Source: CAUPWF01 sp964369755 | GTDB lineage: Bacteria; Bacillota; Clostridia; Lachnospirales; Lachnospiraceae | Direction: 5' to 3' | Assembly (NCBI GenBank): GCA_964369755.1 | Contig: CAYJFY010000074.1 | Coordinates: forward strand, 1 to 6,719 | Length of the DNA: 6,719 bases | Shown here: in pieces, positions 1 through 5,881 of the stretch | Numbering within the stretch: position 1 is the stretch's first letter | Layout: each line of letters begins with the position of its first letter | Position numbers and translations under genes: made by a program | Notes under the pieces: generated by a model | Told to the model about the DNA's origin: nothing | The model's database searches: none | Seen by the model: the letters and a program-made list of their open reading frames with translations, nothing else

Positions 1-48
1 AAAAGGGTGTTCTCTTTCTAGTTCCATTATTCCGAATAAAATTTTACG

Positions 49-969
49 CTAGCCTCTTGACAATAATTTTTTTATATCAATTTTTCCTGCCCCTTGTTCA
101 TTTTGCGGTCTTTTTAGATCCTTTGCGGTCAATTTCAACCTATTCTTTACTTCCACATTGGTCAGATACGGCATCTTAGATAACAAAAGCGCACTCCCTC
201 CAGTCACAATCGGTGTAGACATCGAAGTTCCACTCTTCATTGTATAATAGGATTTTGCATTATTTTTTACATATCTGTTATTGCACGATAAAACATAAGA
301 CCCTGGTGCCATAATATCTGGTTTCTCCACCATTCCAACCGCAGGTCCACGCCCTGAATAATTCGCTCTAAGACCGCCTTGCTTCCCATGAAATATCTGA
401 TCATCAAAGGCTCCTACGGTAATCACCTTTTCACTAATCCCTGGAACCGTTATGCTTCCCTCATCCGGACCATAGTTCCCAGCTGCAGTAATCACTGTAA
501 TCCCCTCATCCCATAATTCCTCCACTGCACGAACTAACTTCTTCTCATTTCTATCCCTCCCCGTGGGCAATGCTCCAACCGAAATATTAACCACCCTTAT
601 ATTGTTCTTCACATAGTTTTCTAATATCCATTCAATCCCATTAATCACATGCGAAACCTTCCCATTCCCTTTGTGATCCAGTACTTTAATCACATGAAAG
701 TCTACCATTGGTGCAACCCCCATATATAATCCCTTCGAAATCCTCCCACTGCCTCCTAGTACCCCACTAATATGCGTGCCATGTCCATTGTCATCATATA
801 GTCTCTTTTTATGATTCACACAATCTATAAAAGAAATAATTCTATGTTCAAAATCCGGATGTGAGATGCAACCTGTATCTAATATCGCCACACCAACACC
901 CCTTCCGGCATATTTTTTGCTGTGGGTATCTTCGCAGTCATAATTAATTAATTTGCGTACCCTATCCAT
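49..969 (-). CDS. Subtilisin-like serine protease (S8 family), apparently intracellular
   Basis: A 306-residue peptidase S8 protein with the complete catalytic set: Asp31 in AILDTG, His63 in NGHGTH, oxyanion Asn165 in AAGN and nucleophile Ser249 in SGTSMSTP. It should therefore be an active endopeptidase. There is no signal peptide, and only about 30 residues precede the catalytic Asp, so the roughly 80-residue propeptide of secreted subtilisins is absent. The length is close to that of Bacillus intracellular subtilisins (about 320 residues). The KLINY stretch at residues 6-10 loosely recalls the LIPY motif of their short inhibitory N-terminal extension, but that comparison is inference. The ATG at 967-969 is preceded by AAAAAGG with 7-nt spacing, a modest ribosome binding site. 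The gene stands alone, divergent from the Cys/Gly-rich gene across 139 bp. The family is certain; the substrate cannot be read from sequence. Confidence 0.93.
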   Translation of the reverse strand: MDRVRKLINYDCEDTHSKKYAGRGVGVAILDTGCISHPDFEHRIISFIDCVNHKKRLYDDNGHGTHISGVLGGSGRISKGLYMGVAPMVDFHVIKVLDHKGNGKVSHVINGIEWILENYVKNNIRVVNISVGALPTGRDRNEKKLVRAVEELWDEGITVITAAGNYGPDEGSITVPGISEKVITVGAFDDQIFHGKQGGLRANYSGRGPAVGMVEKPDIMAPGSYVLSCNNRYVKNNAKSYYTMKSGTSMSTPIVTGGSALLLSKMPYLTNVEVKNRLKLTAKDLKRPQNEQGAGKIDIKKLLSRG

Positions 970-1042
970 ATAAAAACCTTTTTATTTTAGAATATTCGAC
1001 AAATCCAAATGAGTTCAAATAAAATCAGAAATATTTGTAACC

Positions 1043-1072
1043 CTGACAACCACCTACACATATGATGATATT
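1043..1072 (+). promoter_or_regulatory. Candidate sigma-A promoter for the Cys/Gly-rich gene
   Basis: CTGACA at 1043-1048 matches five of six -35 bases. GATATT at 1067-1072 is a 4/6 match to a -10 box, with an 18-bp spacer; TGATAT one base earlier gives a 17-bp spacer but a poorer match. Transcription would begin near 1079, leaving a leader of about 30 nt with its ribosome binding site. The region is AT-rich, so a chance match is possible, and a sporulation-type promoter cannot be excluded. Confidence 0.35.
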
Positions 1073-1108
1073 GTAAATAAAAAATCATTTTAAAATGGAG
1101 GATTTAAC

Positions 1109-1315
1109 ATGAGTGAATTAAGCGCTACAGGCTGTGGATGCGGCGAACCTAGAAATAACGACGGATGTGGAAATATTCTTTGGATCATCATCCTATTGAG
1201 TTGCTGCTGCAACGGTGGTGACAATGGATTTGGAGGCGGATACGGAAACGACTCTTGCCTATGGATCATCTTATTGTTATGCTGCTGCGGTGGTGGATCT
1301 GGCTTCGGATTCTAA
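1109..1315 (+). CDS. Small Cys/Gly-rich protein with a two-fold hydrophobic/CCC repeat
   Basis: A 68-residue protein with 10 cysteines and 17 glycines. Two units have the same plan: a hydrophobic run starting LWII (residues 24-30 and 51-57), then a triple cysteine (32-34 and 58-60), then a Gly-rich tail. A further CGC cluster lies at 9-11. The start is firm, since GGAGG at 1097-1101 sits 7 nt before the ATG. Similar clostridial proteins are often annotated, by composition, as 'chorion class high-cysteine' proteins; the function is unknown to me. A metal-binding, disulfide-linked or coat/structural role is conceivable, but only composition supports it. A bacteriocin seems unlikely, with no leader, modification enzyme or transporter nearby. 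The hydrophobic runs are only about 7 residues, too short to span a membrane. A strong hairpin begins just after the stop codon. Confidence 0.85.
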   Translation: MSELSATGCGCGEPRNNDGCGNILWIIILLSCCCNGGDNGFGGGYGNDSCLWIILLLCCCGGGSGFGF

Positions 1316-1317
1316 TG

Positions 1318-1360
1318 CGTTGGGGACGGGGGAAAACGACGTTTTCCCCCGTCCCCAATG
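1318..1360. repeat. Long GC-rich palindrome (hairpin) after the Cys/Gly-rich gene
   Basis: An uninterrupted inverted repeat centred on A1339. Bases 1320-1338 pair perfectly with 1340-1358, extended by a G·U at 1319/1359 and a C-G at 1318/1360. Each arm reads GGGGACGGGGG followed by AAAACG, strikingly G/C-rich in an AT-rich region. It starts 2 nt after the stop codon and could work as a terminator or 3' stabiliser on either strand. No T-run follows on the plus strand (the bases after it are TGAATAATTC), so it is not a canonical intrinsic terminator. From memory, GGGGACGG...CCGTCCCC palindromes recur as dispersed intergenic elements in Firmicutes, so a REP-like mobile palindrome is a fair alternative. 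Confidence 0.8.
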
Positions 1361-1405
1361 AATAATTCACCCTACTCAAGCATATATTTTTTCAACAATA
1401 CTTAT

Positions 1406-1411
1406 AGGTGA
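1406..1411 (+). promoter_or_regulatory. Ribosome binding site that decides the start at 1417
   Basis: AGGTGA lies 5 nt before the ATG at 1417-1419. The in-frame GTG at 1408-1410 falls inside this site and has no ribosome binding site of its own. The downstream ATG is therefore the likely start. Confidence 0.65.
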
Positions 1412-1416
1412 ACCAT

Positions 1417-1899
1417 ATGGATTATGAAACACCACCATCGATTCCCAAAACACCTTTTGATAATATCGTCTCTCCATATACCCTTGATATCATGAAACTA
1501 ATGCTTCCCTATATCAAGCCCAATAGCCAAAGAATGTTTGCTATCTTTATTAAATTGCAAGAACTTACGCAAACCATTGAGTATTTTGAACACTTTCCAA
1601 AAAAAATCTTTCATAACGAGCTAGACAATCAACCGCTAGATTTCACTGATATGATTAGCGAGATGCGACCTTATCTGCCAGGAAATAGTAACTCAATGTT
1701 TGACACACTAGCCAATATGATGGAAATGATGGAGATGATGAAAACAATGCAAGATTTCAATTCAGATGAAACTGGAGATTCCACTTCTTCTGATTTTAAC
1801 AATTTTGATTTCCTAAAGGCCATGCTCCCGCCAGAGCAACAAGAAATGGTGGATATGCTACAGAAATCATCTACCGAATTCGAACCTGATACAGAATAA
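1417..1899 (+). CDS. Unrecognised Met-rich helical protein with an internal repeat
   Basis: A 160-residue soluble protein of unknown function. It has 17 methionines, including a cluster at 101-111 (MMEMMEMM and flanks), and an acidic Ser/Asp-rich stretch near 115-129. Two segments align without gaps: residues 29-41 and 83-95, both M-x-P-Y-[IL]-x-x-N-S-x-x-M-F. A shorter relative at 133-148 reads L-K-A-M-L-P-P-E-Q-Q. Each looks like helix, Pro/Asn turn, helix, suggesting a repeated helical hairpin. There is no signal peptide or membrane span. The start at 1417 is preferred over an in-frame GTG nine bases upstream on ribosome-binding-site grounds. The next gene begins 27 nt after the stop, so the two are probably co-transcribed. 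I recall similar hypothetical proteins in Lachnospiraceae but cannot assign a function. Confidence 0.75.
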   Translation: MDYETPPSIPKTPFDNIVSPYTLDIMKLMLPYIKPNSQRMFAIFIKLQELTQTIEYFEHFPKKIFHNELDNQPLDFTDMISEMRPYLPGNSNSMFDTLANMMEMMEMMKTMQDFNSDETGDSTSSDFNNFDFLKAMLPPEQQEMVDMLQKSSTEFEPDTE

Positions 1900-1926
1900 A
1901 TTCATCAATAGAAAGCGAGGACTTAT

Positions 1927-2217
1927 ATGAGCACAAATTGGTACGACCACCCAACTCTACAAAACATGGATCCCGTAAAACTTGAATTATTTAAAACTGT
2001 AATTTCTCAAACAAATAATAAACAAGGGAAAGACATCGCCAACACATTATTTTCCATTATTGCAGGAGCAAGAAAAAAGAACGTGTCTTTTACCGATACA
2101 GAAATTGCTCTCATCGTTGAAATTCTAAAGGAAGGGAAATCAAAAGAAGAGCAAAACCATATAGATAAAATGCTCCATATGGTTCGCTCTATGATTAAAA
2201 CTCATTCTAAAAAATAA
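1927..2217 (+). CDS. Unrecognised small helical protein, partner of the upstream gene
   Basis: A 96-residue, Lys-rich, predicted all-helical protein of unknown function, with no signal peptide or membrane segment. The N-terminus carries W5-Y6-D7 and then N-M-D-P (13-16), an apparent helix cap. Residues 67-80 align without gaps to 133-146 of the upstream protein under the pattern L-K-x5-E-x-Q-x2-[IV]-D, so the two may share a helical module. The ATG is well supported by GAGGA at 1917-1921 with a 5-nt gap. The 27-nt gap to the upstream gene points to one transcript. The gene ends 24 bp before the convergent AICAR transformylase gene, and no convincing terminator separates them. Confidence 0.78.
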   Translation: MSTNWYDHPTLQNMDPVKLELFKTVISQTNNKQGKDIANTLFSIIAGARKKNVSFTDTEIALIVEILKEGKSKEEQNHIDKMLHMVRSMIKTHSKK

Positions 2218-2241
2218 AATGTATTTTACAAAAGATAAATT

Positions 2242-3426
2242 TTAGTGGTGGAATAGACGAATTCCTGTAAATGCCATTGCCATTTTGTATTTATTACATG
2301 TTTCAATTACATTATCATCTCTCACCGATCCACCAGGTTGTGCAATATACTTCACTCCACTCTTGTATGCTCGTTCGATATTATCACCGAATGGGAAGAA
2401 TGCGTCAGAACCTAATGCCACATCACTCATTCCATCTAACCAGCTACGTTTTTCTTCTGCTGTAAACACATCTGGTTTCTCTTTGAATACTCTCTGCCAT
2501 GCGCCCTCAGATAGGACATCCATGTATTCTTCTCCGATATAGATATCGATAGCATTGTCGCGATCCGCTCTCTTGATTCCATCTACAAACGATAGATTCA
2601 ATACCTTTGGATTTTGTCTTAGATACCAATTGTCCGCTTTTTGTCCAGCTAATCTTGTACAGTGAACTCTCGACTGTTGCCCAGCTCCAATACCGATTGC
2701 TTGTCCATCTTTTACAAAACATACTGAATTGGATTGTGTATATTTCAAAGTGATAAGAGAAATCATCAAATCAATCTTCGCTTCTTTCGATAACTCTTTG
2801 TTATCTGTTACAACTTGGCTCAACAATTCTTCATTGATGTCTAGCTCATTTCTTCCTTGTTCAAATGTAATTCCATAAACATCTTTGTGCTCGATTGGTG
2901 CTGGCATATAATCTGCATCAATTTGAATCACATTATAATTACCATTTTTCTTCGCCTTCAGAATCTCCAATGCTTCCTCAGAATATCCTGGTGCAATCAC
3001 TCCATCCGAAACCTCTCTCTTAATCAAAAGAGCTGTATCTTTATCGCATTCATCCGATAGTGCAATAAAATCTCCAAATGAAGACATTCTATCCGCACCC
3101 CTTGCTCTTGCATATGCACAAGCCAACGGCGAAAGTTCTCCCATATCAGCAACCCAATAAATCTGTGCCAATACCTCACTCAGTGGCAAACCTACTGCTG
3201 CTCCTGCTGGCGAAACGTGCTTAAACGAAGTTGCTGCCGGAAGACCTGTAGCCTTTTTTAATTCTTTCACCAACTGCCACCCATTAAATGCATCAAGGAA
3301 ATTGATATATCCTGGATTCCCACTTAGAACTTGAATTGGTAACTCTGCCCCATCCTTCATGAAGATTTTAGAAGGTTTTTGATTTGGATTACATCCGTAC
3401 TTTAATAATAACTCTTTCACTCTCAT
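2242..3426 (-). CDS. purH: Stand-alone AICAR formyltransferase (PurH C-terminal domain only)
   Basis: A 394-residue protein that transfers the formyl group of 10-formyl-tetrahydrofolate to AICAR, giving FAICAR, the penultimate step of IMP synthesis in the cytoplasm. It matches the AICAR transformylase domain of PurH end to end: YGCNPNQKPS at 10-19 (the usual domain junction), catalytic Lys69-His70 in SFKHVSPAG, LKYTQSNSV at 227-235, SDAFFPFGDNIERA at 340-353, GGSVRDD at 365-371 and a terminal FTGIRLFHH. The roughly 200-residue N-terminal cyclohydrolase domain of ordinary 510-530-residue PurH is absent, and the upstream PurO-like gene supplies that step. Only 6 nt separate the genes. The AAGGAG site overlaps the upstream stop and lies just 2 nt from this ATG, so the in-frame GTG at 3418-3420 (8-nt spacing) may be the true start. 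Confidence 0.95.
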   Translation of the reverse strand: MRVKELLLKYGCNPNQKPSKIFMKDGAELPIQVLSGNPGYINFLDAFNGWQLVKELKKATGLPAATSFKHVSPAGAAVGLPLSEVLAQIYWVADMGELSPLACAYARARGADRMSSFGDFIALSDECDKDTALLIKREVSDGVIAPGYSEEALEILKAKKNGNYNVIQIDADYMPAPIEHKDVYGITFEQGRNELDINEELLSQVVTDNKELSKEAKIDLMISLITLKYTQSNSVCFVKDGQAIGIGAGQQSRVHCTRLAGQKADNWYLRQNPKVLNLSFVDGIKRADRDNAIDIYIGEEYMDVLSEGAWQRVFKEKPDVFTAEEKRSWLDGMSDVALGSDAFFPFGDNIERAYKSGVKYIAQPGGSVRDDNVIETCNKYKMAMAFTGIRLFHH

Positions 3427-3434
3427 AACTCCTT
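3427..3434 (-). promoter_or_regulatory. Ribosome binding site overlapping the purO stop codon
   Basis: On the minus strand the purO-like gene ends in TAA and runs directly into AAGGAGTT and then ATG. The ribosome binding site therefore shares bases with the stop codon, which suggests translational coupling. Spacing is 2 nt to the ATG at 3426 or 8 nt to the GTG at 3420; the latter is the more normal distance. Confidence 0.6.
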
Positions 3435-4146
3435 ATCCGTTTTTATTCATAATTTTAGTTTCGCATTCTCCAGTAGCCAAATCTACATAGCGTACAAACA
3501 AAGAAACCTTGTTATCTTCATTCAACGCATTCCACACATCATCTGTAAATTCATTGATATCATTTGAAATGGATACCAATTTCGGCTCTCCTTCAAAACT
3601 TGGAAGTGGATTGCCATCATTCATATACGTGTGAATAAAACGTCCCTCTCCTGCAATCGGATTCTCATATGCAAATGTATAGCGATTGCAACTGTCTGGA
3701 TTCCCATTATTACTCTTTAAAATTGACATTGCATAATTGAATGTATCATTCTCAATATGCATAATTCCTGATATACGCGGTGTATAGTTCGGAGCATCTG
3801 GTTCAAATGCTCTCTCTCGAAGAGATTGTTCGAACGTCATCTGTCTGTCCATATTTGCAAAAATCGTATCCGTTTGATCACCATTGGTTACAATAATCTT
3901 ATTCCCCAATACGCGAACTGGTGAATAAATAATCAAGCTTGGATCTGTTAATTTTGCAGGGTCAAATGCTTGTGTGCGAATTCCTTTGCCCTCTTCTACA
4001 AAGATTCTGTTGCGACTATTCTCACTACGTCCCATAATAAAATACGCAGTAACTGCTTTCGTGCCATCTGCACTCTTCCCCAATACAATTCCTCTACCTG
4101 GATAGGAATTTTCTTTTAACTCTTGAACTAATGATAACATCTTCAT
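3433..4146 (-). CDS. purO: IMP cyclohydrolase, archaeal PurO type
   Basis: A 237-residue protein of the PurO family, first characterised in methanogenic archaea, which closes FAICAR to IMP, the last step of purine synthesis. It is unrelated to the cyclohydrolase domain of bacterial PurH and has an Ntn-hydrolase-like fold. Landmarks are YPGRG (15-19), GRSENSRNR (39-47), NGDQTDT (88-94), the Pro-Asn-Tyr-Thr-Pro-Arg-Ile segment (119-125), GEGRFIHTY (166-174) and FEGEP (184-188). The length is near the archaeal proteins (about 200 residues) plus a short C-terminal extension. The ATG has AAAGGAGG 9 nt upstream; a second ATG two codons later is worse placed. The AICAR formyltransferase gene follows after 6 nt, so consecutive pathway steps are co-expressed. 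The reaction is inferred from family and context. Confidence 0.9.
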   Translation of the reverse strand: MKMLSLVQELKENSYPGRGIVLGKSADGTKAVTAYFIMGRSENSRNRIFVEEGKGIRTQAFDPAKLTDPSLIIYSPVRVLGNKIIVTNGDQTDTIFANMDRQMTFEQSLRERAFEPDAPNYTPRISGIMHIENDTFNYAMSILKSNNGNPDSCNRYTFAYENPIAGEGRFIHTYMNDGNPLPSFEGEPKLVSISNDINEFTDDVWNALNEDNKVSLFVRYVDLATGECETKIMNKNG

Positions 4147-4179
4147 GATAAAAGCCCTCCTTTAAATTTGTATATTTTA

Positions 4180-4208
4180 AGAATAGCATATCTCTCTCAA
4201 ATCGTCTA
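4180..4208 (-). promoter_or_regulatory. Candidate promoter of the purO-purH operon
   Basis: Read on the minus strand, TAGACG (4203-4208, 4/6 match) and TATTCT (4180-4185, 4/6) are 17 bp apart. TGC immediately precedes the -10 box, making an extended -10 element. The start of transcription would lie near 4173, leaving a leader of about 27 nt, too short for a riboswitch. An overlapping alternative is TTGAGA at 4195-4200 with TAAAAT at 4174-4179, but its 15-bp spacer is short. The 107-bp gap from the VOC gene supports independent expression. Confidence 0.45.
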
Positions 4209-4253
4209 CCCTAGAAACACTTCCGATAACATAAATTGTGTTACTTTTCACAG

Positions 4254-4616
4254 TTACATCGGCGTCCCTACCTCAATCAAATTTCCATCCAAATCATAAA
4301 AACGTATCACCTTCTGTCCCCAACTGTGTGTCATCAATCGATTCACATACTTAGTAGACGGATATAATTCTTCCAACTTTTGGGCAAAGGCTTCGATATT
4401 TCTCTCTTCAAAATACAATTCACAAGCATTATGTTCTATGATAACATCTCTTCCTACAAACTCCTTCCATATCTTTTCTTCTTGAAGTACAAGACCCTCC
4501 GTTAAAATCATGTTGCCACAATTATCAAGTACTCGTTCAAGACCAAATAAATCACGATAGAACTTCCTTGATTTTTCAATATCTTTTACCACTATCAATA
4601 CATTTTTTAGTTTCAT
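4254..4616 (-). CDS. VOC-superfamily (glyoxalase/bleomycin-resistance-like) protein
   Basis: A 120-residue, one-domain vicinal oxygen chelate protein with the two expected beta-alpha-beta-beta-beta halves. The first half opens with VVKDIEKSRKFYRDLFGL (9-26). The second includes ELYFEE (66-71) and ends W-G-Q-K-V-I-R-F-Y-D-L-D-G-N-L-I-E-V (99-116). Glu115 occupies the usual C-terminal metal-ligand position. The usual first ligand, a His on strand one, is Asn5 here, so metal binding and glyoxalase-type catalysis are uncertain. Candidate roles include binding or modifying a small molecule such as a drug or metabolite; nothing picks a substrate. The ATG follows a GGAG site with 7-nt spacing. It begins 16 nt after the membrane-protein gene and is the last gene of that operon. 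Confidence 0.88.
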   Translation of the reverse strand: MKLKNVLIVVKDIEKSRKFYRDLFGLERVLDNCGNMILTEGLVLQEEKIWKEFVGRDVIIEHNACELYFEERNIEAFAQKLEELYPSTKYVNRLMTHSWGQKVIRFYDLDGNLIEVGTPM

Positions 4617-4632
4617 CCGTTCTCTCCTCTTC

Positions 4633-5877
4633 TTATATCAAACAAATGACAAGGAATGAAATCACTCCTATATAAATCAACTTATCCACGGCATTTATTT
4701 TCTTCCAAATATTTAAAAATGCCAATATCACTGCAAATGACAATACTAGAATCCACCAAGATGACAACAGACGTAACGCTGTAAATCCGTATGCATTGAT
4801 ATAGAAAATCAATTTTGATAATGCCGTAACTGCAAACAATAAACTTTCCACCATAAAAATACTGGCTATAATCTTCAATGTCTTATTCTTACGAAATGGT
4901 GTAGCACTCAATTTCTGTACAATTAAAATAATTGATAGATTTAAGCCTGTAATCATACATAGTTCGAAGAATCCTTGGCGCGCATACTCTGCAAAGGTAA
5001 ATTCTGTCGGCAACCTTCCCATAATCGCACCAAATAGATATTCCATCTGAATGTAAATATATAATGCATATATCATGCAAAACAGAGACATTGCATAGAC
5101 AAACAAAGAATTTTTCACTGTTCGGATCTTCTCCATGGACTGTTTGATTTTCTCACCTTGAACCCTCTTCGCTTGTGCCAAACAACATCCTCCTACCAAC
5201 CCAAAAAGGTATGCTCCTACCGGAATAGAAATCACAAGGCTGATAAATACCGTAAGATTAAGCTTTTCAAAGACAAACAACCCTGACATCACATCCGCAA
5301 ACCTATCATCCGATGCACTCAATAAATTCAATGCAATTGCTAGGAATATAATTGTTCCAATCACTACACCAATTACTGCAAGCGGATTCGCCCTCTCCTT
5401 TTCATCTTCTGTCTTTGTACGTGTGAATAACACCTTTGTCCGAAGAAAAATCTGCGAAAACGGAATCACGATCATTCCCTGTAGTAAATCAAGAAAAAAA
5501 TAACCACTCGACTTATAATCTATCAAGTACCTAAATCTAGAAAGCACATAGAATACCGCAAACACATGTAACATCACCCCTGCAAACCAATGCACAAATC
5601 CATCCCCCGTCTGTCCCCAAAAGATCCCATCGGTTCTCCACAAGAAAGAAGTTCCTGCAATCATAACAGCCCCAAGCCATAGAAAATCTTCTCGATTCCG
5701 ACTCTCCCCAAAGGCCAAACACTCACTCCATAAGATAAATGCACCTACGAACAACACCTGATACATGGCAAAACTCTCTGCTTCCGTAATCACAAACCCT
5801 CTTACATATAAATAAGCTAACACATAGCTAAAAACAATCGAAATCTTTAGTCGTTCCAATTTTAAACTTTTTTCCAT
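4633..5877 (-). CDS. Polytopic membrane protein, DUF4153/DUF4173-like
   Basis: A 414-residue integral membrane protein with about 11-12 hydrophobic spans, roughly at 12-30, 36-54, 66-80, 95-113, 127-145, 165-188, 207-230, 256-276, 303-321, 334-357, 368-390 and 397-414. Charged loops occur near 152-164 and 235-256. The EYARQGFFEL signature (297-306) and YGFTALRL (363-370) are what I associate with the DUF4153/DUF4173 family, whose function is unknown. The longest frame starts at 5904, inside the upstream regulator gene, but the ATG at 5875-5877 has AGGAGGAG 7 nt upstream and lies 4 nt after the regulator stop, so it is chosen. Context suggests an effector or target of the regulator/DUF2975 pair. 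No catalytic residues were recognised. Confidence 0.85.
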   Translation of the reverse strand: MEKSLKLERLKISIVFSYVLAYLYVRGFVITEAESFAMYQVLFVGAFILWSECLAFGESRNREDFLWLGAVMIAGTSFLWRTDGIFWGQTGDGFVHWFAGVMLHVFAVFYVLSRFRYLIDYKSSGYFFLDLLQGMIVIPFSQIFLRTKVLFTRTKTEDEKERANPLAVIGVVIGTIIFLAIALNLLSASDDRFADVMSGLFVFEKLNLTVFISLVISIPVGAYLFGLVGGCCLAQAKRVQGEKIKQSMEKIRTVKNSLFVYAMSLFCMIYALYIYIQMEYLFGAIMGRLPTEFTFAEYARQGFFELCMITGLNLSIILIVQKLSATPFRKNKTLKIIASIFMVESLLFAVTALSKLIFYINAYGFTALRLLSSWWILVLSFAVILAFLNIWKKINAVDKLIYIGVISFLVICLI

Positions 5878-5881
5878 CTTC

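Noticed and set aside
1..27. Possible start of a further minus-strand gene (ATG at 25-27, nine open codons to the left edge)
   Set aside because: Only nine codons are visible and the upstream sequence has no clear ribosome binding site.
1109..1315. Ribosomally made peptide antibiotic or toxin-antitoxin reading of the Cys/Gly-rich gene
   Set aside because: No leader peptide, maturation enzyme, transporter, immunity gene or antitoxin-like partner is present around it.
1359..1416. Promoter for the 160-residue protein gene after the hairpin
   Set aside because: AT-rich words such as TATATT and ACTTAT occur, but none has a properly spaced -35 partner; read-through from the Cys/Gly-rich gene remains possible.
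2215..2228. TAAAAT-GT-ATTTTA inverted repeat between the convergent genes as a terminator
   Set aside because: The stem is six A-T pairs with a 2-nt gap, too weak to be a credible hairpin, and such repeats are common in AT-rich DNA.
2271..3060. Open frames on the plus strand (2271-2465, 2285-2542, 2857-3060) and on the minus strand (2507-2722) inside the AICAR transformylase gene
   Set aside because: They lie within a complete, strongly conserved gene in another frame, show no recognisable protein features and are the chance frames expected opposite such a gene.
4147..4253. Purine riboswitch ahead of the purO-purH operon
   Set aside because: No three-way-junction stems or conserved purine-riboswitch core were seen, and the predicted leader is only about 27 nt.
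4889..5722. Minus-strand open frames at 4889-5080 and 5537-5722 inside the membrane-protein gene, and a plus-strand frame at 6183-6371 opposite the DUF2975 gene
   Set aside because: Overlapping genes with clear membrane-span patterns explain these regions; the alternative frames encode no recognisable product.
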